Under the pieces are notes generated by a model that worked only from the letters and a program-made list of their open reading frames with translations, ran no database searches and had not been told where the DNA came from. This document shows, in pieces, positions 1-8,625 of a DNA stretch of 64,000 nucleotides. Positions within the stretch are counted from its first letter, which is position 1; each line of letters begins with the position of its first letter. Made by a program: the position numbers and the translations under genes. The DNA is taken from the NCBI GenBank assembly GCA_041746105.1, contig JBGTHP010000014.1:44430-108429 (forward strand). Direction: 5' to 3'. Origin of the DNA: JBFHRE01 sp041746105. Lineage in GTDB: Bacteria; Actinomycetota; Acidimicrobiia; Spongiisociales; ZC4RG35.

Positions 1-119
1 GCAGTGCAAAGAACCCTCGTCCGGCCCATCTCGATCAATACCGACCCTGGAGTTGCATCCGTGTATCCAAGGTGCATACGCATCGGGCGCAGTTCATCGG
101 CGGCGCGGTCTCTTTTCAT
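1..119 (-). CDS. rph: Ribonuclease PH, N-terminal part (cut by the window edge)
   Basis: RNase PH is a phosphorolytic 3' exoribonuclease that trims tRNA 3' ends. Only the first 39 codons lie in the window; the gene runs off the left edge. The ATG is at 119-117 and the translation reads MKRDRAADELRPMRMHLGYT followed by DATPGSVLIEMGRTRVLCTA. This matches the family N-terminus, where R-x-x-ELRP is followed by 'GSVLIE.G.T.VLCTA'. The start lies 8 bases beyond the stop of the upstream hydrolase gene, so the two are probably co-transcribed. In Mycobacterium tuberculosis rphA (Rv1340) follows the homologous hydrolase Rv1339, which supports the call. The truncation is caused by the window, not by mutation. 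Confidence 0.88.
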   Translation of the reverse strand, partial: MKRDRAADELRPMRMHLGYTDATPGSVLIEMGRTRVLCT

Positions 120-126
120 TTCGGCC

Positions 127-858
127 TCACAATTCGATCGTCCCGCCGGTGACTGCGAGCGCTACCGGTCGATCAAACGTAGCCTCAGCCTGCTCGATCG
201 AACGAGTCGAATCGAGATGAGGCGGGATGTGCGTCAAGACCAGCCGCCCCACCTCCATCCGCCGAGCGATCCGCCCCGCGTCCGCTGCGGTCAGATGGAA
301 CTGCCACGCCGGCTCATCGCCTTGGAGTGAAGCTTCGGACAGAAGAAGGTCCACCCCCCGGACACTCTCCTCCCACCCACCTCCGACTCCGGTATCTCCG
401 GTGTAGGCCAAACTGCGATGTTCCCCCGACAGGCGCGACACCACCGCTGGAACGCTGTGGTTGGCAGGTGTGAATGAGATATCGATTCCACCGATGCTGG
501 TGGTGCCGTCGGCGATTCTCGTTTCGAACGCGTTGGCGAACCCACTCTCGGACGCTGAAAAACCGACCAGAGCCTCCAGCGTGTCGCTTGGCGCATACAA
601 CGGAAGCCGCTTCTTTATCCCCAGGCCATAGGCTAAATAGTGATAGAGCGCCAGAACGTCTGAACAATGATCGGCATGTCGGTGCGACACGATCACGGCG
701 TCGAGGTCCTCTGGGCTGTGATCGCGCAGGAGGACGTCAAAAGTTCCAGAGCCGAGATCACACAGGATTTTGGTTCCGTTTTCTTCGACGATGTAGCCAG
801 ATGCAGGTCGCCCGAGTACCGGGTACGTACCCGACGATCCAAGGATGTGGAGTATCAC
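127..858 (-). CDS. Metallo-beta-lactamase-fold hydrolase, Rv1339-like
   Basis: This is a 243-residue single-domain metallo-beta-lactamase-fold hydrolase of the RNase Z-like branch. The dinuclear metal motif HxHxDH is HRHADH at residues 59-64, and later metal-ligand regions are visible (NHSVP, then YTGDTG, then LTHIPPH near the C-terminus). I chose the GTG start at 858 because the fold begins at once (VILHILGSSGTYP); the longer open frame upstream reads into pdxH and has no family character. It sits between pdxH and rph. The M. tuberculosis homologue in the same place, Rv1339, has been reported as an atypical cyclic-AMP phosphodiesterase. That activity is inferred here from family and position only; a nuclease or lactonase role is possible. 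Confidence 0.85.
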   Translation of the reverse strand: MILHILGSSGTYPVLGRPASGYIVEENGTKILCDLGSGTFDVLLRDHSPEDLDAVIVSHRHADHCSDVLALYHYLAYGLGIKKRLPLYAPSDTLEALVGFSASESGFANAFETRIADGTTSIGGIDISFTPANHSVPAVVSRLSGEHRSLAYTGDTGVGGGWEESVRGVDLLLSEASLQGDEPAWQFHLTAADAGRIARRMEVGRLVLTHIPPHLDSTRSIEQAEATFDRPVALAVTGGTIEL

Positions 859-898
859 GTGCCGGAGTGTACGGAAAATGCGCCTCGATGGTGTCTCG

Positions 899-1543
899 CT
901 AGGGCGCCAATCGTTCGATCGTCCAGGCCTCGCCCGACCTGCGGTACCGCAGCCTGTCATGAAGCCGGTTGGCACGCCCCTGCCAATACTCCAGGGTCTC
1001 TGGCACCAGGCGGAACCCTCCCCAGTGTGGAGGGCGCGGGACCTCTTGCCCGCCGAATTGTCCGGTGAGATCTGCAACCCGGCTCTCCAGCCACGATCGG
1101 TCTTCGATCACACGGCTCTGGGGCGACGCATGCGCCCCGATTTGCGAGTCTCTTGGCCTTGTCGCGAAATATGCGTCGGCGGTGACCGAATCAACCGCCT
1201 CGATCACGCCGCCGACCCGTACCTGGCGATGCAGCGCCAGCCACAAAAAACACATCGCCGCTCTCGGGTTTTCGGAGAGGTCCGACGCCTTGTCACTCAA
1301 CGTGTTCGTGTAGAACACAAAGCCAAATGCATCGACGCCTCGTAACAAGACCGCTCGTGCCGAGGGGGTACCCTCCGTCGTTGACGTCGCCAAGACGAAT
1401 GCATGCGGTTCGGGAAGATCGGCGTCGATCGCCTCACCCAGCCAGACGGCGAACTGTTCTATCGGATTTTCGTCGAGATCGGCGGCGTCGATGCCCGCAC
1501 TCTCGTATTCGGTTCGAAGCGTCTCCAGCCTGCCGGGATCCAT
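899..1543 (-). CDS. pdxH: Pyridoxamine 5'-phosphate oxidase
   Basis: This FMN-dependent cytosolic enzyme oxidises pyridoxamine or pyridoxine 5'-phosphate to pyridoxal 5'-phosphate. The 214-residue length is normal. Visible family blocks are 'ARAVLLRGVDAFGFVFYTN' (FMN phosphate binding), 'ALHRQVRVGGVIEAV', 'RPRDSQIGAHASPQS' and the C-terminal substrate block 'WQGRANRLHDRLRYRR...W.IERLAP'. The ATG at 1543 begins MDPGRLETLRTEYESAG, a typical PdxH opening. The longer open frame upstream crosses the divergent DUF983 gene and is rejected. The gene leads a leftward group with the hydrolase and rph, with a 40-base gap to the former. It is divergent from the DUF983 gene across 36 bases, which must hold promoters for both. 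Confidence 0.95.
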   Translation of the reverse strand: MDPGRLETLRTEYESAGIDAADLDENPIEQFAVWLGEAIDADLPEPHAFVLATSTTEGTPSARAVLLRGVDAFGFVFYTNTLSDKASDLSENPRAAMCFLWLALHRQVRVGGVIEAVDSVTADAYFATRPRDSQIGAHASPQSRVIEDRSWLESRVADLTGQFGGQEVPRPPHWGGFRLVPETLEYWQGRANRLHDRLRYRRSGEAWTIERLAP

Positions 1544-1579
1544 CGCGGATACGGTACCGCCAGGGGTAGGTTCTGCGGT

Positions 1580-1996
1580 ATGAATCGGGATCCCGACGTC
1601 GGCTTGCCAACACTGTTGAGGCGGGCGGCCCGGAAACGATGCCCTCGTTGCGGGGTCGGCCGGGTGATGGCAACGTGGGGCCGGCACAGAACGCATTGCG
1701 ATTCTTGCGGGTTCAAGTTCGAACGAGAGCCTGGCTACTTCGTCGGGGCCATGGTGATCAACACCGCGGTCACGATCGGGTTGATGATGGGCAGTCTCGC
1801 ACTCGGTGCCGTGGTGTTCTGGCCGGATGTGCCCTGGGTCGCCTTGTTCGTGACAACGGTGGTGATCGCAGGGGCCACGCCGGTCCTGTTCTACCCACTA
1901 TCGAAGACATTTTGGATGGCGGTCGAAATCTCGTACCACCGGTTGGAAGAATCCGAACGCCTTGCCGCCATGGAGAGAGTCGAAGAGTCTCAGTAG
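1580..1996 (+). CDS. DUF983 family small membrane protein
   Basis: This 138-residue protein has two CxxC pairs near the N-terminus (CPRC and CDSC, about 17 residues apart), which form a probable zinc ribbon. Two hydrophobic membrane segments follow (around 'FVGAMVINTAVTIGLMMGSL' and 'VPWVALFVTTVVIAGATPVL'). This zinc-ribbon plus two-helix layout is that of DUF983, a family without an established biochemical function. The ATG at 1580 gives MNRDPDVGLPTLLRRAARKR; the longer upstream frame is antisense to pdxH. Its stop overlaps the stop of the convergent acyl-CoA dehydrogenase gene by 7 bases. Confidence 0.85.
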   Translation: MNRDPDVGLPTLLRRAARKRCPRCGVGRVMATWGRHRTHCDSCGFKFEREPGYFVGAMVINTAVTIGLMMGSLALGAVVFWPDVPWVALFVTTVVIAGATPVLFYPLSKTFWMAVEISYHRLEESERLAAMERVEESQ

Positions 1997-3132
1997 CGTT
2001 TGGCGATCTCCTCGAGCATCACCTCGGTTGCTCCCCCGCCGATGGAATGAATCCGGGCATCTCGATACATCCGCTCGATCGGTGTCTCGGTGATGTAACC
2101 CATCCCGCCGTGGAACTGGACACAGTCGTACATCACTCGGTTCGTCAATTCTCCGACAAAAGCTTTCACCATCGACACCTCTTTGACCGCATCGACACCC
2201 TGTTCCATCAGCCACGCGGCGTGATATACCAACTGACGACCGGCTTCGACCTCGGCCGATCGCATCGCCAACCGCTGGCGAATCGCCTGCTTGGTCCACA
2301 GAGGCTGCCCGAACGCTTTGCGCTCCTTGACGTGGGCGACGGTCAACTCAATGGCTCTGGCCGCCTCTCCGATCGCCATCGCGCCCAAGACCAGCCGTTC
2401 GTTTTGGAAGTTCGACATGATTTGATAGAAGCCGGAATCGACCTCGCCAACGACGTCGTCGTCGGCCACCCAGCAGTCCTGAAATGCGAGCTCTGCGGTA
2501 TCCGATGACTTCCAGCCCATTTTGGGAAGAGCCCGGCTCACAGTGAATCCCACAGCGTCCTTTGACACGGCGAATATCGAGAGCCCCCGGGAGGCCTTGA
2601 CATCCGGGTTGGTTCTGGCGGCGACAAAAACCAGATCTGCGTTTACGCCGTTGGTGATGAACATCTTCGAGCCATTGAGGACCCAACCGTCGCCGTCTCG
2701 ACGCGCCGTCGAGCGCATCCCTGCCACATCGGACCCGGCGTCGGACTCGGTGATTCCGATGGCGGCAATGGTGTCTCCTGACAGCATCGAAGGGAACCAC
2801 CTCTCCTTCTGATCGCGGCTGGCGTGACGCAGCGGATAGGGCAGAGCAAGATCGGTATGAACCAGGACGGTCGCCGCGAATCCCCCGAACGTCGAACGGC
2901 CCAACTCTTCTGCGAGAACGGCCGAGGCCAAGGCCCCCAACCCGAGACCTCCCAGGTCTTCTGGCACACGAAGTCCGAAAAATCCCAGCGACCCCATCTC
3001 TTTGAGGATGGTTCTGGGCACAGATCCCGCCACTTCCCAGTCATCGGCTTCAGGCAACACCCGTTCCTCGACGTAGCGCCGGGTTTGGTCACGAATATCG
3101 GCGAGATCTTGGTTTTCGTAGATGAGCGTCAT
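1990..3132 (-). CDS. Acyl-CoA dehydrogenase, long-chain/isovaleryl-type active site
   Basis: This is a 380-residue FAD-dependent acyl-CoA dehydrogenase that performs alpha,beta-desaturation of an acyl-CoA. Signatures are 'AAIGITESDAGSDVAGM' (family signature 1), 'GSKMFITNG', 'QFHGGMGY' and 'ERMYRDARI'. In medium- and short-chain enzymes the catalytic glutamate lies in the Y-E-G-T block after 'YRDARI'. Here that block reads IGGGATEVM, so the usual glutamate is missing. The helix 'NFQNERLVLG' keeps a glutamate at the alternative site used by long-chain and isovaleryl-CoA dehydrogenases. I therefore infer an active enzyme of that type with unknown chain-length preference. Start ATG at 3132; the divergent ybaK-like gene begins 34 bases away. 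Confidence 0.93.
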   Translation of the reverse strand: MTLIYENQDLADIRDQTRRYVEERVLPEADDWEVAGSVPRTILKEMGSLGFFGLRVPEDLGGLGLGALASAVLAEELGRSTFGGFAATVLVHTDLALPYPLRHASRDQKERWFPSMLSGDTIAAIGITESDAGSDVAGMRSTARRDGDGWVLNGSKMFITNGVNADLVFVAARTNPDVKASRGLSIFAVSKDAVGFTVSRALPKMGWKSSDTAELAFQDCWVADDDVVGEVDSGFYQIMSNFQNERLVLGAMAIGEAARAIELTVAHVKERKAFGQPLWTKQAIRQRLAMRSAEVEAGRQLVYHAAWLMEQGVDAVKEVSMVKAFVGELTNRVMYDCVQFHGGMGYITETPIERMYRDARIHSIGGGATEVMLEEIAKRY

Positions 3133-3166
3133 GCGGGCCACAGGGTACCGGCTTAGGGTGAGCTCC

Positions 3167-3628
3167 ATGCAGCCAAGCACACCGGCCACGATCGAACTCT
3201 CCAGCACCGGCGTCGCATTTAGGTTGGTTGGCTACGGTCGGGTCTCATCTGCCGAAGAGGCTGCCCAGAAGCGAGGTGTGGCGTTGAGCCAACTCGCAAA
3301 AACGCTTGTCGTTCGGGTAGGCGAAGGCGCCTATGTTTTGGTGGCGATCCCGGGTGACCACGGTATGGACTACCGGAAACTGCGCACCGCTCTCTCGGTG
3401 CGCCGCCTTTCGATGCCGGATCCCGAGGAAGCCCTCAAAGCGACCGGATACAGCCGCGGCGCGATCACCCCGATCGGCGCCGGCGGTTGGCCGGTGTTGA
3501 TCGACAAAAGGCTGATGGAACACACCGAGGTGTCACTGGGGTCTGGCGTCCACGGGTGGGCCATCCACATGTCGCCCGCCGATTTGGTGACGGTCACCGA
3601 CGGACGCGTCGTCGACGTAGCGAGCTGA
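3167..3628 (+). CDS. YbaK/EbsC-type aminoacyl-tRNA deacylase
   Basis: This is a 153-residue stand-alone editing domain of the YbaK/ProX family, which hydrolyses mischarged tRNA such as Cys-tRNA(Pro). Characteristic pieces are 'VSSAEEAAQKRGVALSQLAKTLVV', where the conserved lysine of the K-T-L block acts in substrate positioning, 'DYRKLRTAL' and 'GYSRGAITPIGA', the conserved G-x-x-x-G-x-x-x-P region. The ATG at 3167 gives MQPSTPATIEL. Its stop (3626-3628) directly abuts the stop of the convergent gene at 3629. The exact tRNA specificity cannot be read from the sequence. Confidence 0.88.
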   Translation: MQPSTPATIELSSTGVAFRLVGYGRVSSAEEAAQKRGVALSQLAKTLVVRVGEGAYVLVAIPGDHGMDYRKLRTALSVRRLSMPDPEEALKATGYSRGAITPIGAGGWPVLIDKRLMEHTEVSLGSGVHGWAIHMSPADLVTVTDGRVVDVAS

Positions 3629-5095
3629 TCAGCGGAATCCCTCACAACGCTGTCGGTGAGAGCACGACCCGCACCACGGACCAACCTCGAAAGGCGCCGC
3701 CAACGAATCCTGGGGATGCCACGCCGCCGCCGTCGCCGCCGCCTGGCGCAGCCGATCCAGGGCCGAGGCAAGCTCCTCGCGATCGAATAACCGGCGCCGG
3801 CATTCCGGGGGATCCGGCCGCAGGTGATGGAGGTGCACCGCGATGGCTTCTGGCCATGCACCCCCCCGGCCCGCAATCGCAATGGCGGCACCGACCGCGT
3901 AGAGCTCCGCTTCGAGGGAGGCATGCGAACCGGCGTTGCCGGTCCGGTGCTCCACGACCATCGGGGTCCCGTCTGCCTCGCGCCCCGTGACGTCGACCGA
4001 CCCGACCAGCGACACGGCCACCGGCTCGTTGGATTCTCTGCCGCGAGAGTCGACTCGCAGCCCCGGCGTCATCACGGTCAGCCCGAGCCAGAACTCGACC
4101 CGGCGGGCCTCCAGCCGCTCGGACTGCCACAGTTCCTGGTGGTGACCCCAAAGAAGCGAGAGATCGGAGACCGAGTCGGGAGCGGCCTGACTCAAAGTCG
4201 CCGCGACCACCTCATCCGGGCTGTCGGCCATGATCGCAGCTGCAGCCATCTCATGGAATCCGATTCCGGCACGGAGATTGCTCGACATCTCCAGGTCGTC
4301 CTCCTGATGTCGGGGGATCTGATACACCCGATCCCATGACACTCGTCTCTGGCATGTTCCGAGCCAATCCAGATGTGTCTTCGCCAGGGTGATCGATCTC
4401 GTCGAGTTGAACACACGGCCTTCGCCGGCGATTGGATATTGACCGCAGCGGGGTGCGGAAGCACATGAAATGCAGTGGACTCCGGGGCGGAGCTTGGACG
4501 CCGGATCGTTTGTGACAACCGCATCCAACAAAGTGCCGATCAAACGGTCTGGTTCGGAGGGAGAAACCACCTCCTCGGCTGACCCGGCGGCCAGCATCGC
4601 GTCGATGAAGTATTCGCCCGGCGCCATCCCGGCGTGGATGATTGCGGCGTCATGGCGACCGGTACCCCCGGTGCCGGTGCGCAATCGAATCAACTCCCGC
4701 CCCCCACCAGGATGTTCTACGGCGAAAGTCGGACGTACTTTCAACTCCACCCGCCGGTCATGGTCGATGACGGAGACCGCCGCTGGCTCGAAATCGATCT
4801 CAGGGGAGACCGTTTTCGGGTACATCGCTCGCCAATGTGAGAACAAACGTTCAACAACCTGGCGCTGTACAGGGTCCATCCACCCGCAGAGCCTGTCCAA
4901 GACGGCCGGCACAACCTCATCATCCGGCCCTTCCTGGCCGTACCAACCGACGATCACGTCACGGACCACCTTCCAGCGTTCCAGATGCCAGTCGGGCGAA
5001 CGAGTTGGCAAGCTGCCGAGCGCCGGGCACGTGTCGAGCCGCCGGGCCAGATCATCGGGGCGCACTATGTCGTAAGGACGGTCGTCGTAGGTCAC
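3629..5095 (-). CDS. Tandem PD-(D/E)XK-like protein with two four-cysteine (Fe-S type) modules
   Basis: I do not recognise a named family for this 488-residue protein, but its architecture is readable. The C-terminal half looks like a RecB/AddB/Cas4-type nuclease domain: an upstream Cys248 (LGTCQRR), His281 in 'GIGFHEMA' as motif I, Asp368 in 'LVGSVDV' as motif II, then 'VVEHRTGN' (Glu382-His-Arg384) where the E-x-K motif should be, and a C-terminal C475-x2-C478-x5-C484. One cysteine far upstream plus CxxCx5C is the Fe-S arrangement of those nucleases. The N-terminal half repeats it: Cys23, then Cys208-x2-Cys211-x5-Cys217, with 'LIRLRTG' (Arg137, Arg139) in place of E-x-K. Both catalytic lysines are arginine, so nuclease activity is doubtful. 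GTG start; last of a leftward group with the MFS gene. Confidence 0.7.
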   Translation of the reverse strand: MTYDDRPYDIVRPDDLARRLDTCPALGSLPTRSPDWHLERWKVVRDVIVGWYGQEGPDDEVVPAVLDRLCGWMDPVQRQVVERLFSHWRAMYPKTVSPEIDFEPAAVSVIDHDRRVELKVRPTFAVEHPGGGRELIRLRTGTGGTGRHDAAIIHAGMAPGEYFIDAMLAAGSAEEVVSPSEPDRLIGTLLDAVVTNDPASKLRPGVHCISCASAPRCGQYPIAGEGRVFNSTRSITLAKTHLDWLGTCQRRVSWDRVYQIPRHQEDDLEMSSNLRAGIGFHEMAAAAIMADSPDEVVAATLSQAAPDSVSDLSLLWGHHQELWQSERLEARRVEFWLGLTVMTPGLRVDSRGRESNEPVAVSLVGSVDVTGREADGTPMVVEHRTGNAGSHASLEAELYAVGAAIAIAGRGGAWPEAIAVHLHHLRPDPPECRRRLFDREELASALDRLRQAAATAAAWHPQDSLAAPFEVGPWCGSCSHRQRCEGFR

Positions 5096-5150
5096 AGCCT
5101 CACGCTAGGCGCAAGATCCTCGGTGACTCGACCTTGTATCGGCGAGCGCT

Positions 5151-6287
5151 TCACCGAGGATTCCACGACCCCCATGCGACCAGAATCAACGCCGCCGAGG
5201 CCGCAATCCAAAATGCACCAACCATGCCGCTGCGCTCTGCGACCAAGCCGACGAGTGGCGGTCCGACCATGAGCGCCAACCGGGACGCACCCACAATCGC
5301 GCCGACCGCTTGACCAGAGTCGACATTCTCGACCGATGAGGCCACCGTGATCAGACCGGGAAACAACAATCCTGCTCCAAAACCTGCAAGACCGAAGCCG
5401 ACGAGCGCCAGACCCGCGCTACCACCGGCTGCAATCAAGAGCATCCCGGCGAGTGCGGGAACCATCATCGCCGAGACTGCTCTTTTTGCACCCCAAATTG
5501 CGATCATCCGGTCCCCCAACAGCCTGGCCACGATCGCGCCGCCAAGCGCAATGGTCACCGCCAGCCCGGCGATCGTGGCCCCGCCCTCGAACCTCTCTTC
5601 CATCGCCAGCGCACCCCAGTCGATCGGTATCGATTCCACCAACGTCCCGACGGTCGCGATCGATACTGCTCCCACCAGGAGCCGGACCGGGAACCGGCGT
5701 CGCTGTCCGTTGTCTCGAACGGGAGTCTCGGCCAGGTCGGCAGTGGCCAGGAACGCCAGGGCGGTAGTCGCCAGGGTCACCACAACTGCAAGAACGGGCA
5801 AGGAAACCAACGACGTCGTAGCCACCGATACCACAGAGAAAAACAGCACCCCTAGCGCCCACGAGGCGTGGAAGCGACTCATGAGTTGGTTTACTCGTCT
5901 GCGGTCTAGCTCGACTGCCGCCTGATTGGTGGCGACGTCGATGAGTCCGTCACAAAGCCCGAGGAGCGCAAAGCCGACAACCACGGCACCGGGAACAACT
6001 GCCACCGTCGCCACGATGCCGCCGACCGCCGCCAGGGTCAGGAAAAGGCGGAGGGTGTTTTTGGGGCCGTAACGGCGAACGAGAGTGGGGGCATACACCG
6101 TCCCCACCAATGATCCACCTGATGCCACTCCGAAGATCACACCGAGTAGTCCAGGACCGATCTCGAGCCTCGCGACGAACTCGGGCAGTCGAGGAGCAAC
6201 AACACCGAACAAGGCGCCATTGGCGACGAACAAAGCAACAATGGCGCGGATCTGGGGTCGATCCGCTGAGCTGACACCGATCGTCAT
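5151..6287 (-). CDS. Major facilitator superfamily transporter
   Basis: This 378-residue membrane protein has about twelve hydrophobic segments and the MFS loop 2-3 motif in 'GTVYAPTLVRRYGPKNTL'. It resembles the YbjJ/Bsc6-like sugar-transporter branch, but no substrate can be assigned. The ATG at 6287 overlaps the stop of the upstream membrane-protein gene (TGATG), suggesting translational coupling. Longer in-frame starts up to 6365 lie inside that gene and are rejected. The downstream PD-(D/E)XK-like gene starts 55 bases later on the same strand. Confidence 0.85.
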   Translation of the reverse strand: MTIGVSSADRPQIRAIVALFVANGALFGVVAPRLPEFVARLEIGPGLLGVIFGVASGGSLVGTVYAPTLVRRYGPKNTLRLFLTLAAVGGIVATVAVVPGAVVVGFALLGLCDGLIDVATNQAAVELDRRRVNQLMSRFHASWALGVLFFSVVSVATTSLVSLPVLAVVVTLATTALAFLATADLAETPVRDNGQRRRFPVRLLVGAVSIATVGTLVESIPIDWGALAMEERFEGGATIAGLAVTIALGGAIVARLLGDRMIAIWGAKRAVSAMMVPALAGMLLIAAGGSAGLALVGFGLAGFGAGLLFPGLITVASSVENVDSGQAVGAIVGASRLALMVGPPLVGLVAERSGMVGAFWIAASAALILVAWGSWNPR

Positions 6288-6886
6288 CACGGCACCCATA
6301 CCGGTCTGATCCGGCCCAACTCGCTGAAGTCTCGGCTCTCGGTGTCGGCTTCCGCCGGCAGCCACCAGACATATATGCCGTCTGCCCTCAGGTATCCCGA
6401 CAATGAGTGGCCGGCCATCCAGGTTCCAAGGGCCTCCCTCTCCTCCGCAAATCGAGAAGGGGTCGCATGGTCTGATCCCAGGATGAGAGGTGCAGAGGAG
6501 ACAGCGCCGATGATCGTGCCACCCGGTCGAGTCCCCCCGGTTTCGAACACCACTCTGAGCTCATAGAAGCGACCGGTGGTCAGGTCGCCGCCGCCCGTCA
6601 GGTTGACCGCGAACAAACAGGAGATCGCGGCGGAGGCAGCGTCTGTTTGTGCAGGATTGCAGGCAACAACCGAGCCCCCGGATTTTTCGACGATCATGAC
6701 GTTGCCTTCGAGCACAACGCCAAGCGGAAGCGGCTCGACGAGAAATCCTCCGAGTTCTGGGCTCTCGAAGCCGGATATCGCCGGCGGAAGCTCATCACGG
6801 GCCGCAGCGACGGCCAGCGTCACCACCACAGCGGTGATGGTCAGGACCACAACCCCGAGGATCATCCATTTTCGGTTCACCATCAC
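6287..6886 (-). CDS. Membrane-anchored hypothetical protein
   Basis: I do not recognise this 199-residue protein. It has one N-terminal hydrophobic segment after a short basic tip (MVNRKWMILGVVVLTITAVV), followed by a probably extracytoplasmic domain with two cysteines (VVACNPA and ISCLFAV) that could form a disulfide. The start is GTG at 6886 or the adjoining ATG at 6883. The stop overlaps the start of the MFS transporter, so the pair may act together. Divergent from the sensor kinase gene across 80 bases. Confidence 0.65.
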   Translation of the reverse strand: MMVNRKWMILGVVVLTITAVVVTLAVAAARDELPPAISGFESPELGGFLVEPLPLGVVLEGNVMIVEKSGGSVVACNPAQTDAASAAISCLFAVNLTGGGDLTTGRFYELRVVFETGGTRPGGTIIGAVSSAPLILGSDHATPSRFAEEREALGTWMAGHSLSGYLRADGIYVWWLPAEADTESRDFSELGRIRPVWVP

Positions 6887-6966
6887 GATGGAGACAACCT
6901 AGGGAACAGGACCGATCTTCCGATGCGACCAAGACCCTTGTATCAAGCTCGCGGCCTAATCAACCG

Positions 6967-8625
6967 ATGAAATCAGCCGACAGGAGAACTGCACAACCGA
7001 GTCACGAGTCAATGAACAACCAGCCTTCGAACCGAAAATCGACCTTCGAGGACTTTCTCGGGGGTGGGGAACTGATTGCCAGTCTCCAGATCCCTGGCCT
7101 ATTGCGCCTTGTGGACTGGCTGCGAGTTGGTATTTACCTCAGTGCACCCTTCCTCGCTTTGCCCTTTTCTGTGTCAACGGAACATTCGGCGATCATGTTC
7201 ATCGCCGCCGTCGCCTGCGTGGTTCCGGCGATGGTGAGGCTTGTCAAAAAAGATCACAGCCGGGTGAATCTGGCAGTTGCATGGGACTTCATCCTCGTCA
7301 CCGCAACTGCCGCCATACTCAACGCCAGCTATGGCGGAGCGGTCATCACCGTTCTTGCCCTGGCTGCAATCAACATTCTGCTCTATCACAGCAATCGGTA
7401 CTGGCTAGGTGTCATTGCAGCGATCTCGCTCCCGTGGGGTTTTCTGATGTGGTACCTGCGCGACTCGTTCTTCCCCCAGGCGGGTATCCCGCTCTCGGTT
7501 TATGCCCCGCTTGTCGCCGTGTACGTCGTGATTCTGGCGATCGGTGTAATTGGCTACCGATCCATCCATCGGGGTCCCGACAAAACAGAAGTCCACCTGG
7601 CGAACGCCCTCGACGTTGCACCTCTCGCCGTGGCGGTGCTCGATCGCAGCGGGCATGTGGTCGAAAGGGCCGGCGACGGTACGGTTCTGCCTGGGCTCCA
7701 GGTCGGCGTCCTTGCGGAGGACGCGATACCCAAATATCAGGCGCTGGAGATGATCGGCAAGGCCATGCGAGGAGAGCGAGCCGAAGGAGTAGTCCAAGTC
7801 GACGGGCGGACGGTTCGCGTGAAGATGTCGACGATTGAGCGCAACGGCGCCATCAGCGCTTTTGCAGTGAGCGCCTTTGATGTGACGGAGCAGGAGGACG
7901 CCAGACGACGCCTTGTCGCCACGGTCGAGGCAAAAGACGAGTTCATCGCATCGGTGAGCCACGAGCTGAGAACTCCGCTCACGTCGGTGGTTGGATTCGC
8001 CGGCGCCGCCCTCGACGGCCTCGACGCCATGACCAAACCCGAGCTTGGAGAATTGTTGGGTTATATCGCCTCGGAGGCGAAAGACGCCGCGTACATGATC
8101 GAAGACCTCTTGGTGTCGGCGAGGGCGGAGAACAAGACCATCTCCATTCGTCCCGAGGTGGTCGACCTGCACCAGTTGGTGGAGGCAACCCTCAACGGAC
8201 TTCCCCAGATATCTGCTGTCAACCAGGTCGAAGAGGTTCAGGGGATCGCGGACCCGCATCGGCTCAAACAGGTCGTCCGAAATCTGCTGACAAATGCGCA
8301 GCGGTATGGAGGCGACAGCATTTCTGTTGTCTCTTCACGCGACGACGGTCGGGTGTCGATCCATGTTCGTGACTCCGGCGACGAAATCGACCCAGAGATG
8401 CAAAAGTCGATGTTCGAGCCGTTCGTTCGAAACGACAAGAACGGCGGTCATTCCCATTCGGTCGGACTCGGGTTGACCGTTTCTTCGCAACTGGTGGCGC
8501 TGATGGGTGGAACACTCACCTACGCCCACCGTGCCGGTTGGAGCGAGTTCACGATCACGCTGAGCGAACCGACTCCGGATCCTTTCGTCCCTGAGTCGGT
8601 CCACACCGGCAACGCCGCCCACTGA
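6967..8625 (+). CDS. Membrane sensor histidine kinase (orphan)
   Basis: This 552-residue kinase has about six hydrophobic segments in the first 200 residues, a PAS-like region (about 215-310, starting 'LDVAPLAVAVLDRSGHVVE'), a dimerisation/phosphoacceptor helix with the H-box 'FIASVSHELRTPLTS' (His332) and a HATPase domain with the N-box 'LKQVVRNLLTNAQRYGG', the 'DSGDEI' G1-type motif and 'SVGLGLTVSSQLV'. No response regulator gene is next to it; the nearest receiver protein is at 16919-17575. The input signal is unknown. The start may be ATG 6967 or ATG 7012; neither has a clear ribosome-binding site. The gene ends facing ssrA on the other strand. Confidence 0.88.
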   Translation: MKSADRRTAQPSHESMNNQPSNRKSTFEDFLGGGELIASLQIPGLLRLVDWLRVGIYLSAPFLALPFSVSTEHSAIMFIAAVACVVPAMVRLVKKDHSRVNLAVAWDFILVTATAAILNASYGGAVITVLALAAINILLYHSNRYWLGVIAAISLPWGFLMWYLRDSFFPQAGIPLSVYAPLVAVYVVILAIGVIGYRSIHRGPDKTEVHLANALDVAPLAVAVLDRSGHVVERAGDGTVLPGLQVGVLAEDAIPKYQALEMIGKAMRGERAEGVVQVDGRTVRVKMSTIERNGAISAFAVSAFDVTEQEDARRRLVATVEAKDEFIASVSHELRTPLTSVVGFAGAALDGLDAMTKPELGELLGYIASEAKDAAYMIEDLLVSARAENKTISIRPEVVDLHQLVEATLNGLPQISAVNQVEEVQGIADPHRLKQVVRNLLTNAQRYGGDSISVVSSRDDGRVSIHVRDSGDEIDPEMQKSMFEPFVRNDKNGGHSHSVGLGLTVSSQLVALMGGTLTYAHRAGWSEFTITLSEPTPDPFVPESVHTGNAAH

